In this document: positions 33,579-42,663 of the stretch, one piece after another | Numbering within the stretch: the stretch's first letter is position 1 | Layout: every line of letters begins with the position of its first letter | Assembly: GCA_964626595.1 (NCBI GenBank) | Contig: CAZVFU010000003.1 | Coordinates: forward strand, 1-64,000 | Direction of reading: 5' to 3' | DNA length: 64,000 nt | DNA from: JAWLFI01 sp964626595 | GTDB taxonomy: Bacteria; Bacteroidota; Bacteroidia; Chitinophagales; Saprospiraceae | The notes under the pieces: generated by a model | What the model was told of the DNA's origin: nothing | The model's database searches: none | Seen by the model: only the letters and a program-made list of their open reading frames with translations | Made by a program: the position numbers and the translations under genes

Positions 33579-34067
33579 ATGATTCAAATTTATGTGACTG
33601 GAGGTACCTTCGATAAAGACTATAACTTTATAACCGGTGACCTTTTTTTTCGAGATACCCACTTGCCCGACATGTTATCCAGAGGGCGTTGCACACTGGA
33701 TGTCGATGTTAAGACTCTTATGATGGTAGATAGTCTTGAAATGGCCGAGGCTGATCGCCATCTGATCGCACACAACTGTCAGCGAACTCAAGCCGAACAA
33801 ATTGTGATTACGCACGGTACAGATCGCATGGTCGAAACGGCGGGCTATTTGGCACAAGAAAATCTAGGTAACAAAACCATTGTTCTGGTAGGGGCCATGA
33901 TTCCTTACGCCTTCGGAACGTCTTCGGATGGGTTTTTTAATTTGGGAAGTGCATTGGCATTTGTTCAAAGTATGCCTCCCGGTATTTACATTTCCATGAA
34001 TGGCCGATGCTTTAGTTGGGATAAGGTGAAAAAGAATACACAAACTGGATTTTTTGAAGCCAAATAG
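33579..34067 (+). CDS. Half-length asparaginase-like protein
   Basis: 162 residues matching only the N-terminal domain of type I/II L-asparaginase (about 320-350 residues). It has IYVTGGTFDKDYN with the first catalytic Thr, HGTDRMVETAGYL with the second Thr-Asp pair, and VGAMIPYAFGTSSDGFFNLGSALAF. The whole C-terminal domain is absent, and the stop is a normal one, not a frameshift visible to me. Standalone asparaginase N-terminal domains are common in databases, so this need not be a pseudogene. Activity on asparagine is uncertain because the active site is normally completed at a domain and subunit interface. Confidence 0.8.
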   Translation: MIQIYVTGGTFDKDYNFITGDLFFRDTHLPDMLSRGRCTLDVDVKTLMMVDSLEMAEADRHLIAHNCQRTQAEQIVITHGTDRMVETAGYLAQENLGNKTIVLVGAMIPYAFGTSSDGFFNLGSALAFVQSMPPGIYISMNGRCFSWDKVKKNTQTGFFEAK

Positions 34068-34100
34068 AAGGGAATCATCTTTTCTTTTCAGAATTATTAC

Positions 34101-34108
34101 TATATTTG
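34101..34108 (+). promoter_or_regulatory. Candidate -7 box for the OmpA gene
   Basis: TATATTTG matches TAnnTTTG, 26 nt before the ATG at 34135. A convincing -33 TTG is not seen. Confidence 0.4.
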
Positions 34109-34134
34109 ATAATATGTATCTCTGTCAAATGTAA

Positions 34135-35526
34135 TTGATGATGAAAAATATCCTGCTTGCATCTCTAGCTTTTGCTCTTTTTTTCCCTTTTTCCGGCCAT
34201 AGTCAATCCGACTCTACTGAAATTGTTCGTAAGCATGGGTTTGCAGCTAAAAAGTTGTTTATTGATTTTTTAGGCCCGAGTGGTGGGGATATTGTTGATT
34301 TTAGATCATATAGCGATGGTTTTGAGATCGGTTACATGCACAATTTTACGGGTCCCATAGAACTGTATACACCCTTTCGGACTGCTATCGTTCAATTTGA
34401 CGGTGAGCAGACTCCGACTCGAATGCATAGTCTTGGAGCCCAACTTCAATACAATCTGAAGGATGAGAAGGCTTTATTTCAGCCTTATTTATTACTGGGT
34501 GGAAACGTTCTTTTTGCCGTTGATGATGATACCCAGGTAGATCTGCCCCTTGGAATTGGACTGAATATAAACATCCATCCGTCTACAGCCATAAACCTTC
34601 AGGGAGGATATCATCTTAGTGGAGAAGATCGATCCAATATGAATTTAACGATGGGGGTAAAGTATTATTTTTTACAAAAGAAAAAGCCTGAACCACCTGT
34701 TGAGGAGGAAAAAGAGGAAGAGGAAGAAAAAGATGAATTAGAAGATACGGATGGCGATGGTGTGGCCGATATTTACGACCTATGCCCGAGCGAAGCCGGA
34801 ATAGCCATGTTTGATGGTTGCCCGGATTCAGATGGCGATGGGATTCCTGATCACAAAGATAAGTGTCCTGAAGATGCAGGGCCGAAAATATTCGATGGTT
34901 GTCCGGATACCGATGGCGATGGGGTGCCCGACAGTGAGGATGAATGTCCGAATGTTCCCGGATCCAAAGAAAGTAAAGGATGTCCTACCATAGATAGCGA
35001 TGGCGATGGCATTCCTGACGACAGGGATGATTGTCCGAAGGAGTATGGACCGAGAGCTACTGGTGGCTGCCCGGACCGGGATGGTGATGGCGTGCCCGAT
35101 AAAGATGACAAGTGTATAGATACGCCTGGCCCAGTTAATAATATGGGTTGTCCGGTCATTGAGGAAAAGGAGCAGGAAGTACTCGATCTCGCTATGGAAT
35201 CTGTCAAGTTCGATTCAAATCGGGCTACACTTAAACCCTCTTCTTTCAAGAATTTGAATGATATTGCTGAGATTATGAAGCGATATCCCGATTACAAACT
35301 CCGCATCAGTGGACACACGGATAATACCGGTAGCCGGGCTTTAAATCAACGTCTCTCAGAAAGACGTGCGCGCTCCTGCTATGAATACCTGGCCAGTCGA
35401 GGTATAAGTGCATCTCGAATGTCCTATGTAGGATTTGGCCCTGACAAGCCTCGCTCAGATAATGATACAGAAACGGGTCGTCGATTAAATCGACGAGTTG
35501 AATTTGATCTTTATATTGCCGAGTAG
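34135..35526 (+). CDS. OmpA-family outer-membrane protein with TSP type-3 repeats
   Basis: 463-residue envelope protein. A signal peptide ends near residue 23 (GHSQ). Residues 25-185 form an N-terminal beta-barrel (FLGPSGGDIVDF, YLLLGGNVLFA, MNLTMGVKYYFLQ). An acidic linker (EEEKEEEEEKDE) leads into five calcium-binding thrombospondin type-3 repeats (about 205-340), each with a DxDGDGxxD core and Cys pairs. Residues 345-463 are the OmpA domain that binds diaminopimelate in peptidoglycan (SVKFDSNRATLKPSS, ISGHTDNTGSRALNQRLSERRA, GFGPDKPRSDN). The protein would link outer membrane to cell wall. A -7 box lies just upstream. Confidence 0.93.
   Translation: MMMKNILLASLAFALFFPFSGHSQSDSTEIVRKHGFAAKKLFIDFLGPSGGDIVDFRSYSDGFEIGYMHNFTGPIELYTPFRTAIVQFDGEQTPTRMHSLGAQLQYNLKDEKALFQPYLLLGGNVLFAVDDDTQVDLPLGIGLNINIHPSTAINLQGGYHLSGEDRSNMNLTMGVKYYFLQKKKPEPPVEEEKEEEEEKDELEDTDGDGVADIYDLCPSEAGIAMFDGCPDSDGDGIPDHKDKCPEDAGPKIFDGCPDTDGDGVPDSEDECPNVPGSKESKGCPTIDSDGDGIPDDRDDCPKEYGPRATGGCPDRDGDGVPDKDDKCIDTPGPVNNMGCPVIEEKEQEVLDLAMESVKFDSNRATLKPSSFKNLNDIAEIMKRYPDYKLRISGHTDNTGSRALNQRLSERRARSCYEYLASRGISASRMSYVGFGPDKPRSDNDTETGRRLNRRVEFDLYIAE
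34744..35154 (+). repeat. Five in-gene TSP type-3 repeats
   Basis: About 80-nt imperfect repeats inside the OmpA gene encoding DxDGDG(V/I)PD and a following DxCP...GCP. Codon-level similarity (gatggcgatgg) reflects recent internal duplication. This is a protein repeat, not a DNA element such as CRISPR. Confidence 0.85.
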
Positions 35527-35547
35527 GTGCTGAATTTCAAGGATTCA

Positions 35548-36876
35548 TTAGCTGGAAGCTAATGCCGTTCGGCTGGCTCGCAGGAAACGGATGAGTAAAA
35601 AAAGTGCTGAAAAACTCAACCCTATAAGCAGTCCCATCCAAATACCCACATATCCCCAGTCCCAATAAAAAGTGAGGATATAACCCAGGGGAAGCCCGAG
35701 CAACCAGTAGGCTAGCAATACAAAGAAAGTGGGCCATTTGACGTCTTCCAGTCCCCGGAGTAAACCCACACTCACTGCTTGAATCCCGTCTGAAAGTTGA
35801 AATAGAGCTGCTATGAGTAGCATCTCTCCCGCCATTAAAATAACTTCCGGATTATCGATGTACAATTTCGGTAACTGGAATCGAAGCAATGCTATGGCAA
35901 TAGCTGAAATCGCCATAAAGCCTGTGGTCACCAATAATATATTACTACCTGTAAACCTGATTTTGGATTGATCTTCTTCGCCGTAAGCCCTGCCCATTCG
36001 AATAGCTCCTGCTGACGAGAAGCCAATGCACACCATGAACGGTATCGATGCCAAATTGATGGCAATTTGATGAGCCGCGAGAGGGAGGGTGCCCAACACA
36101 CCCATTAATAGGGCGGCAGCTACAAAAGCACCGGTCTCGAAGGTATATTGAAAGCCGGCAGGAACACCCAGAGACAATATTTTTTGCACAATTTCCTTAT
36201 TCCATTGAAAATTAAAAGCCATATAACGTTTGAATTGACTATAATGCATCAATACTAAGATAAAACCCAACATAATACATCGGGTCATTACTGTTGCCAC
36301 ACCTGCACCGAATAAGCCCCAGGCCGGAAAGACCCAGGGACCGAAAATGAGAAGGTAGTTCAGGAAAAAGTTAATGGGAATGCTGGCCAGACTGACATAT
36401 AAAGCCGGGCGCATCCATTCCAGACCCTCCGTAAAATTTTTCACATTTAAGAATAAAGCCTGAGGAACCACACTTAGAGCCAATAAATAGATGTAGGGTT
36501 CAGCTGAGGTGATCACCGACTCAGGTTGTCCCAGTACATAGAGTAAAGGGAAGCCCAGTATCATTAATAATCCCAAAAGTATACCTGCTCCCAAAGCTGT
36601 CCAATTTCCATTTCTAAACACGGACGTTAAGTTTTGGAACTGTCGCCGAGCAAAGAGTTTGGCCGCTATGGGAGCCACGCCAGCAGTGAGCCCAAAACAA
36701 AAAGTGAGTGGAATAGCTAAATAGCTATTGGCTAAAGCCGCGGCAGCCAGAGGTTCTGCCCCTAATCGGCCCACCATCATGCTATCAATTACCCCCAAAG
36801 CGATATAGGATAATTGCCCCAAAATTACGGGACCAGCAATTAAAAGTGACTTTCTAATGTCGGCCTTTCTCGTCAT
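35548..36876 (-). CDS. MATE-family multidrug/Na+ efflux transporter
   Basis: 442-residue inner-membrane transporter with about 12 helices. The N-terminal SLLIAGPVILGQLSYIALGVIDSMMVGRLGAEPLAAAALA is the conserved MATE first half (given here in pieces: VILGQLS, DSMMVGRLGA). The repeat in the second half includes SLGVPAGFQYTFETGAF and LAAHQIAINLASIPFM. NorM-like members expel cationic drugs with Na+ or H+ exchange. The real substrate is unknown. It is divergent from the YpdA gene across a 384-nt region holding a structured repeat. Confidence 0.9.
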   Translation of the reverse strand: MTRKADIRKSLLIAGPVILGQLSYIALGVIDSMMVGRLGAEPLAAAALANSYLAIPLTFCFGLTAGVAPIAAKLFARRQFQNLTSVFRNGNWTALGAGILLGLLMILGFPLLYVLGQPESVITSAEPYIYLLALSVVPQALFLNVKNFTEGLEWMRPALYVSLASIPINFFLNYLLIFGPWVFPAWGLFGAGVATVMTRCIMLGFILVLMHYSQFKRYMAFNFQWNKEIVQKILSLGVPAGFQYTFETGAFVAAALLMGVLGTLPLAAHQIAINLASIPFMVCIGFSSAGAIRMGRAYGEEDQSKIRFTGSNILLVTTGFMAISAIAIALLRFQLPKLYIDNPEVILMAGEMLLIAALFQLSDGIQAVSVGLLRGLEDVKWPTFFVLLAYWLLGLPLGYILTFYWDWGYVGIWMGLLIGLSFSALFLLIRFLRASRTALASS

Positions 36877-36925
36877 AGGCCGGCAAATCTACTAACTTTT
36901 ATAAGCAATTACTTTATATTTTTTT

Positions 36926-37036
36926 GGGCGTCCCCCGAGTGTCCGCCAAAATGGCGGACACTCGGGGCGTTATGCTTCAGGCTATCGGTCTCGTCCAAGG
37001 ACGAGACTCCTTCGGACCTTCCGCAGCACTGACGCG
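36926..37036 (+). repeat. Structured intergenic repeat (copy 4), intermediate type
   Basis: Head GGGCGTCCCCC, then the longest P1 of the family: 15 bp perfect, 36933-36947 with 36953-36967, loop AAAAT. The linker CGTTATGCTTCAGGCTATC is midway between subtype I (CGCTATGTTTCGGGGCTC) and subtype II (TCGGGCTATCC). A perfect 9-bp hairpin follows (36988-36996 with 36999-37007), and the end is GCACTGACGCG. It sits between the divergent MATE and YpdA genes, where both promoters should be. The rest of that gap (37037-37260) is AT-rich, with only a near -7 match TATATTTT. Confidence 0.78.
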
Positions 37037-37260
37037 AAGCTGATCGGAAAATCTACTCATTTCTTTTTCATACTGTTTATTTGCTGCGTTTAATTTCATT
37101 TGAAAGTATTGGATTTACTTGTGCATTTTGCATCGGATACGATTTGACTTCCATTCAAACAAACAAGGGGGGCGTTTTTGTGTTATTTTACTATATTTTT
37201 AGATGCGAAAAGATTTTAATCAAGAGGTAGAAGTATAACACCCGAAAAGAAACGGATTAC

Positions 37261-38241
37261 ATGGACAGCAAAGATTTTGATTTCATTATTGTGGGGGGCG
37301 GACCAACAGGTATATTATGTGGATGGGAATGTCAACAGGCAGGGCTATCTTATCTCATTTTAGAAAAGGGGGCATTGGTAAACTCCTTGTACAATTTTCC
37401 TGATGAAATGACTTTTTTCTCCACATCGACCAAGCTAGAAATTGCGGACACCCCCTTTCTTTCTCATCATCCCAGGCCGACGCGTGATGAGGCATTGGAA
37501 TATTATAGAAGGATTGTCCTGGATAATAAGCTCAATCTGCACACTTATGAGGAGGTTGAGACCGTAGACCGAAAGGATGGGTATTTTTCAGTAAAAAGTA
37601 ATAAGGAAAAATACACTTCTCGTTCAATCATTATAGCAACAGGCTATTACAGTCAACCCAATTTGATGAATATTCAAGGGGAATCGTTATCCAAGGTGAG
37701 CCACTATTATAAAAATCCGCATGACTACATAGGAAAAGATTTATTGGTTATCGGTGCTGCAAATTCAGCCTGTGATGCCGCTCTGGAATGCTGGCAGAAG
37801 GGTGCCCGTGTTACCATGGCTGTACGTGGCGCAGAAATTAACCCCAGAGTGAAATACTGGATTCGGCCCAATATTGTAAATCGGATAAAAGAAGGGTCGA
37901 TTATGGCTCACTTCAAAACTCAGGTGAAAGAGATTCGAGAAACTGAAGTCGTTCTTGAAAAAAATGGAGAGCAATGGTCTGTTCCCAATGATTTTGTGCT
38001 GGCTTTAACCGGCTATCATCCAGACTATTCTTTTTTAAAGGAGATTGGTGTAGCCATTGAAAATGACGAAGACGATACACCGGTGTGTGATGAAGATCAT
38101 CTAGAAACCAACATTCCGAATCTATATCTGGCAGGCGTCATTCAGTGCGGTATGAAAACCCACCGACTATTTATAGAAAATACTCGTGATCACGGGAGAA
38201 AGATTGTGGATCACTTTTTGAAAAAACACTCCATTGCCTAA
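37261..38241 (+). CDS. ypdA: YpdA-family NADPH-dependent bacillithiol-disulfide reductase
   Basis: 326-residue flavoprotein of the YpdA family, thought to reduce bacillithiol disulfide with NADPH. The FAD loop is IVGGGPTGILCGWECQQAGL (GxGxxG), the NADPH loop is VIGAANSACDAALECWQKGA, and ALTGYHPDYSFLKEIGV plus NLYLAGVIQCGMKTHRLFIEN close the fold. There is no CxxC redox pair as in thioredoxin reductase, which is expected for YpdA. Bacillithiol synthesis genes are not in this window. Its stop overlaps the convergent ribD by 4 nt. Confidence 0.88.
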   Translation: MDSKDFDFIIVGGGPTGILCGWECQQAGLSYLILEKGALVNSLYNFPDEMTFFSTSTKLEIADTPFLSHHPRPTRDEALEYYRRIVLDNKLNLHTYEEVETVDRKDGYFSVKSNKEKYTSRSIIIATGYYSQPNLMNIQGESLSKVSHYYKNPHDYIGKDLLVIGAANSACDAALECWQKGARVTMAVRGAEINPRVKYWIRPNIVNRIKEGSIMAHFKTQVKEIRETEVVLEKNGEQWSVPNDFVLALTGYHPDYSFLKEIGVAIENDEDDTPVCDEDHLETNIPNLYLAGVIQCGMKTHRLFIENTRDHGRKIVDHFLKKHSIA

Positions 38242-39293
38242 TTGAAGTAGGGGCGCAGACGATCAGAAACCATTTCCAATACAGAATGATTGTAAATGAT
38301 AGCGTCTTTTATCAAATGCCCCGTCAAAAAGGGAGCTTGAATTCCATTTTTTATAGAATTTGGACTTTTTATTATAGTGGCCTTGTCCCACATTTCTTCG
38401 GAGATGAATGACGAGAGTAATTTCGCTCCTCCTTCCACCATTAGGGTGCCTACTCCTAAATCAAAAAGTGTATTCAATATTTCTTTCAAACCACCCTCTC
38501 TATTTATAACTACGAATTGATCAAAATAAGATCTTAAAGGATGATTTTCTGGTCCCATGCCCAGAGTCGGACCTTTACTAAGCAGAAATGACCAGTTTTT
38601 GAGTGGAATCCGTCCTTTTCGATCTAAAATAATCTTAACTGGCGAGTCTCCACAAGAAAATCTGTTATCTAGACGGGGATTATCAACGATTAAGGTATCT
38701 GTGCCAACAAGAAGTCCCTGACATTGGCCTCTGATTTGATGTGTTACAAATTTAAGATAAGAATGACTTATTGGTGTTCGCTCACCTACCTTAGAAAGAA
38801 ACCCATCGTAGGATTGCGCCCATTTCAGATGAATATAAGGTCTTTTCAGCACCTGTTGTGTAGAGAAGGGGATCAAAAGACGTTCACATTCATTTTTACG
38901 TACACCTTCCCTCACGACTATACCAGCCTCTTTTAAGATTCTGCATCCTCTACCATTTACTTTTGGGTTTGGGTCAATAGCTCCCACAACCACTCTATGA
39001 AAATTCTCTTTTAGAATTCGATGAGCACAAGACGGTGATTTTCCGATAAATGAACAGGGTTCCAGAGTAACATAAATGGTAGATTTTGGAACCAAATGCC
39101 GATCCTCGGCTTTAATATCATTAAGTGCTTGGATTTCAGCATGTTCTTGCCCGAACTCTTTGTGCCAACCTTCTCCCAGAATACGATTATTGTAAACGAT
39201 AACAGCCCCAACTCTCGGATTGGTTTGTGTTCGATTATCGCCATTCCGAGCTAATTCTAAGGCTCGATCCATGTATAGCTCATCTTGTTTCAC
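38238..39293 (-). CDS. ribD: Bifunctional riboflavin deaminase/reductase RibD
   Basis: Deaminates and then reduces the pyrimidine intermediate of riboflavin synthesis. The 351-residue protein has an N-terminal zinc deaminase with HAEIQAL (His and Glu of the zinc site), LEPCSFIGKSPSCAHRI with two Cys ligands, and a C-terminal reductase with RPYIHLKWAQSYDG, LVGTDTLIVDNPRL and GTLMVEGGAKLLSSF. The start is GTG and overlaps the nifS stop by 1 nt (TAGTG). The other riboflavin gene here, ribBA (15303), is far away, so the pathway is scattered. Neighbour nifS is not part of riboflavin synthesis. Confidence 0.92.
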   Translation of the reverse strand: MKQDELYMDRALELARNGDNRTQTNPRVGAVIVYNNRILGEGWHKEFGQEHAEIQALNDIKAEDRHLVPKSTIYVTLEPCSFIGKSPSCAHRILKENFHRVVVGAIDPNPKVNGRGCRILKEAGIVVREGVRKNECERLLIPFSTQQVLKRPYIHLKWAQSYDGFLSKVGERTPISHSYLKFVTHQIRGQCQGLLVGTDTLIVDNPRLDNRFSCGDSPVKIILDRKGRIPLKNWSFLLSKGPTLGMGPENHPLRSYFDQFVVINREGGLKEILNTLFDLGVGTLMVEGGAKLLSSFISEEMWDKATIIKSPNSIKNGIQAPFLTGHLIKDAIIYNHSVLEMVSDRLRPYFN

Positions 39294-40429
39294 TATCCAA
39301 GGATTTCTTTGATGGCGTCCAGGACCTGATCAACTTCTTGAATGGTGTTATAGCGTGAGAAAGAAAACCGAACAGCCATTCCCTCATGGTCTCCTCGAAT
39401 CGCTTTTATAACATGAGACCCTTGATTGGCTCCGGAACTACATGCACTTCCGCCTGAGATAGATATACCTTTCAGATCCATATACATGAGGAACATATCA
39501 CTTTTGGGGTGTGGAGGGAACTGCACATTTAATAGGGTAGAAAGAACCTCTGAAGGATCTGAAGGACCATTGAACTGTATCCGCTCATCAAACTGAGAGA
39601 GGCCCTCTTTCAGTCTTGTTTTGAGTTGAAGTAAGTGCTCATGATCTTCGGTTGCCCTCTCTTCAGCCAACTCAAGTGCCTTTGCCATTCCAACAATTCC
39701 AGTAATATTTTCCGTCCCGGCTCGCATATTTCGTTCTTGAGCACCGCCGTCAATAAAAGGTTCAATAATGGCATCTTGATTCATATAAATAAATCCAACG
39801 CCCTTGGGGCCATGAAACTTGTGAGCAGAGCCGGAAAGAAAGTGAATCTTTGTTTTACTCACATCCACTGGGTGGTGAGCGACTGTTTGAACCGTATCTG
39901 AATGCAGATAAGCGTCGTAATTATCGCAAATTTTAGCGATGTTTTCCATGTCCTGAATGGTTCCAATTTCATTATTGGCATGCATGATACTGACCAACAC
40001 TTTTTGATCTGCAAGAGTTTTTAGGTGCTGTTCAAGCTCATTTTTGTCAATTTTTCCCTCCAAATCAATATTGAGAAATGTGCAGTCGACATCCGGGTTA
40101 TGCTTTTGTATTCGTTCTATAGAATGTAATATGCAATGATGCTCAATAGGGAGTGTGATGATATGATTTACTCCTAAGTCCCGAACAGCACATTTCAGAG
40201 CCATATTGTTGGATTCCGTTCCACCCGAAGTGAAGAAGATTTCTCCTAAAGAAGCTTGAAAGTGCTGCGCCACTAGTTTTCGGGCTTGTTCAATTTTTGC
40301 TTTTCCTTTTCGACCGTGGTCGTGAATAGAGGAGGGGTTACCAATATCCTCATTCAGCGATTCCATCATAACATCCCTGACTTCAGGATGCACTGGAGTG
40401 GATGCAGCGTTATCAAAATATATTTTCAT
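39293..40429 (-). CDS. Cysteine desulfurase (NifS/IscS family)
   Basis: PLP enzyme releasing sulfur from cysteine for iron-sulfur clusters or tRNA thiolation. The 378-residue protein has YFDNAASTPVHPEV at the start, HHCILHSIE, the PLP lysine Lys204 in SGSAHKFHGPKG, and the sulfur-accepting Cys330 in SISGGSACSSG. The short group I loop suits IscS- or NifS-type enzymes. No iscU, iscA or mnmA is adjacent, so its sulfur acceptor is open. Translation of ribD is likely coupled to it through the TAGTG junction. Confidence 0.93.
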   Translation of the reverse strand: MKIYFDNAASTPVHPEVRDVMMESLNEDIGNPSSIHDHGRKGKAKIEQARKLVAQHFQASLGEIFFTSGGTESNNMALKCAVRDLGVNHIITLPIEHHCILHSIERIQKHNPDVDCTFLNIDLEGKIDKNELEQHLKTLADQKVLVSIMHANNEIGTIQDMENIAKICDNYDAYLHSDTVQTVAHHPVDVSKTKIHFLSGSAHKFHGPKGVGFIYMNQDAIIEPFIDGGAQERNMRAGTENITGIVGMAKALELAEERATEDHEHLLQLKTRLKEGLSQFDERIQFNGPSDPSEVLSTLLNVQFPPHPKSDMFLMYMDLKGISISGGSACSSGANQGSHVIKAIRGDHEGMAVRFSFSRYNTIQEVDQVLDAIKEILG

Positions 40430-40443
40430 GAGTATTGAGGGAG

Positions 40444-41835
40444 TTAATGATATTCGATAATTTGTTCAAATTCCCGGCGAACTCGATTGGCTAAGGACCG
40501 AGCTTTTTCCTGGGTATGGTGTTCTGCATATAACCTGAGAATCGGCTCTGTATTGGAAGCTCTTAAGTGAACCCAACCTTGATTGAATAGGATTTTCAGA
40601 CCATCGATTGTAATACAATCATGCCCGGGAAATGATTGCTGCAGACGTTCGAGCAGCTTCTCGATATTGCGGTCTTGCGGAAGCGTAATTTTATCCTTTA
40701 TCATTTGGTACCGGGGGTACTTTTCGGTTATAGCACTTAGCTTCTTCTTCTGGTTTGCCATATGTTGGAGCGTAAAAGCCACTCCGACGAGCGCATCACG
40801 TCCGTAATGCAATGCGGGATATATAACTCCGCCATTGCCTTCACCTCCTAAAATAGCACCCGATTCCTTCATTTTTTTAACCACATTCACTTCTCCAACT
40901 GCTGAGCTTTCATACGTTCCACCTTTAGAAATGATAAAATCCTGAAGGGCTTTTGACGAGGATAAATTGGACACAAAATGACCCTGACCTTTTGAGGATA
41001 AGATGAAATCCGTAGCTACTACTAATGTATATTCTTCTCCGATATATCTTCCCTTTTCATCAACTAAAGCCAGTCTATCTACGTCCGGATCAACTGCAAT
41101 ACCCAAATCCGCTTCTTTTTTCTTCACCTGCTTAATGAGGCTATCCAAGTGGGCTTCTAGAGGTTCCGGGTTATGGGCAAACTCACCATTTACTTCTCCG
41201 TTGATTATTTCATAAGTGCACCCCAGGGCATCCAAAAGAGCAGGAAGTGCAATGGCTCCCGTTGAATTGATGGCATCGATAATAAGGTGATATTTTTTTT
41301 CTCGAATCAGATCAACCTGAATAAGGTCATCGTCTAATATGGCTTTGATATGGTCTTCTAAGCTATGAGTATAGGCCTGAATGGTTCCCCATTTTTCAAT
41401 AGGTGAAAAATTCAGATCTGAACTATTGCTGAGTTCTATGATAGCCTGGCCTGACTTTTTATCCAAAAATTCTCCTTTATCATCAAGGAGTTTGAGGGCA
41501 TTCCAACCTTTAGGATTATGGCTGGCTGTCAAAACAATACCGCCTTGAGCACGATGATGTAAAATCGCCATTTCAACCGTTGGGGTTGTACTTAAACCTA
41601 AGTTAAGGACATGACAGCCCATGGATCGCAAGGTCTCGGCCACTAATGTATACACATGAAGGCCGGACTTCCTTCCGTCTCGTCCAACCACGAGAGTTGC
41701 GGGTTCACCAGCAATATCATTCATAAACTGCGCGAAGGCTGCTGTAGATTGCACAATATCGAGAGGGGTCAAATTTTCATTAACAGCTCCACCGATGGTT
41801 CCTCGGAATCCTGAAATAGATTTAATAAGCGCCAA
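40444..41835 (-). CDS. Phosphohexomutase (GlmM/ManB type)
   Basis: 463-residue alpha-D-phosphohexomutase. It has the phosphoserine loop TASHNPKGWN, the metal site DPDVDRLA, the sugar-specificity loop GEGNGGVIYP, and the C-terminal phosphate-binding RASNTEPILR. Bacteroidota often carry this GlmM-like form, which would interconvert glucosamine-6-phosphate and glucosamine-1-phosphate for peptidoglycan. ManB or phosphoglucomutase activity is equally compatible. It is the first gene of a minus-strand run with nifS (14 nt gap) and ribD. Confidence 0.88.
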   Translation of the reverse strand: MALIKSISGFRGTIGGAVNENLTPLDIVQSTAAFAQFMNDIAGEPATLVVGRDGRKSGLHVYTLVAETLRSMGCHVLNLGLSTTPTVEMAILHHRAQGGIVLTASHNPKGWNALKLLDDKGEFLDKKSGQAIIELSNSSDLNFSPIEKWGTIQAYTHSLEDHIKAILDDDLIQVDLIREKKYHLIIDAINSTGAIALPALLDALGCTYEIINGEVNGEFAHNPEPLEAHLDSLIKQVKKKEADLGIAVDPDVDRLALVDEKGRYIGEEYTLVVATDFILSSKGQGHFVSNLSSSKALQDFIISKGGTYESSAVGEVNVVKKMKESGAILGGEGNGGVIYPALHYGRDALVGVAFTLQHMANQKKKLSAITEKYPRYQMIKDKITLPQDRNIEKLLERLQQSFPGHDCITIDGLKILFNQGWVHLRASNTEPILRLYAEHHTQEKARSLANRVRREFEQIIEYH

Positions 41836-41907
41836 AGTATTGTATATTTGATCTGTGTGAATTAAAACGTAAAAATACGATTTTTGTTAAGATAAATTGA
41901 ATTTGGA

Positions 41908-42657
41908 ATGGTATGCGAAACAGATAGGGAATGGTTTAAATTATGGTTTAATTCCCCTTATTATCACATCCTATATAATCACCGAAATGAGGTAGAGGCT
42001 CAGCAGTTTTTGAGAAATCTTCAACTTGAGCTAAATATTAAACCTAAATCGAGAATATTGGACGTCGCTTGTGGAGAAGGTCGCTTTTCTCGATTATTGT
42101 CTTTAGAAGGACACCGCGTCGATGGAATCGATATCGCGGAAAAAAATATTGCGAGGGCGAAGCAGTTTAGCCAGAGGAATCAATGCTTTATTCAACACGA
42201 TATGAGAAAGCCCTTCCCATTCGATCCAGCTGTATTTGATTACGCTTTCAACTTTTTCACGAGTTTTGGGTATTTTGGTACATGGGATGAGCATAAAAAG
42301 ACGCTCGATAATGTTTCTCTTGTTCTAAAAAAGGGTGGAGAGTTTCTCATTGATTTTATGAATGTCGAAAAACTATCCAGCACGATTCAGGCTTCGGAGA
42401 CCAAGGAAATTAATGGAGTCACCTTTGAATTATCAAGGTCACTTTCCGACGATGAGGTTAAGAAGAAAATTCGTGTTTACCCACAGAATCAACCCCCACT
42501 TGAGTTTGAAGAACGAGTAAAGGCCTTGACACTTTTTGATTTCGAAAAGTTGTTTTCTTCAACTTCACTTGAGATTATTCAAGTCTATGGGGATTATCAA
42601 CTTCACCCCTTTAATCCGGAGTCATCGGATCGCTTAATCATACGAACAAAAAAATAA
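41908..42657 (+). CDS. Class I SAM-dependent methyltransferase
   Basis: 249-residue methyltransferase. Motif I is ILDVACGEGRFSRLL, motif II HRVDGIDIAEKNI, and motif IV region FDYAFNFFTSFGYF. LKKGGEFLIDFMN is the post-IV strand. The N-terminal 40 residues (EWFKLWFNSPYYHILYNHRNEVEA) are of the kind seen in small-molecule methyltransferases of Bacteroidota. The substrate cannot be read. PAP2 phosphatase follows after 6 nt, so the two are co-transcribed. Confidence 0.8.
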   Translation: MVCETDREWFKLWFNSPYYHILYNHRNEVEAQQFLRNLQLELNIKPKSRILDVACGEGRFSRLLSLEGHRVDGIDIAEKNIARAKQFSQRNQCFIQHDMRKPFPFDPAVFDYAFNFFTSFGYFGTWDEHKKTLDNVSLVLKKGGEFLIDFMNVEKLSSTIQASETKEINGVTFELSRSLSDDEVKKKIRVYPQNQPPLEFEERVKALTLFDFEKLFSSTSLEIIQVYGDYQLHPFNPESSDRLIIRTKK

Positions 42658-42663
42658 TCAAAT

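Noticed and set aside
34744..35154. Regular ~80-nt repeats suggesting CRISPR
   Set aside because: They are in frame, encode DxDGDGxxD calcium-binding units in an OmpA protein and have no unique spacers.
34851..35249. Ser/Pro-rich antisense frame opposite the OmpA gene
   Set aside because: It is the complement of the Asp/Gly-rich repeats, and not an independent gene.
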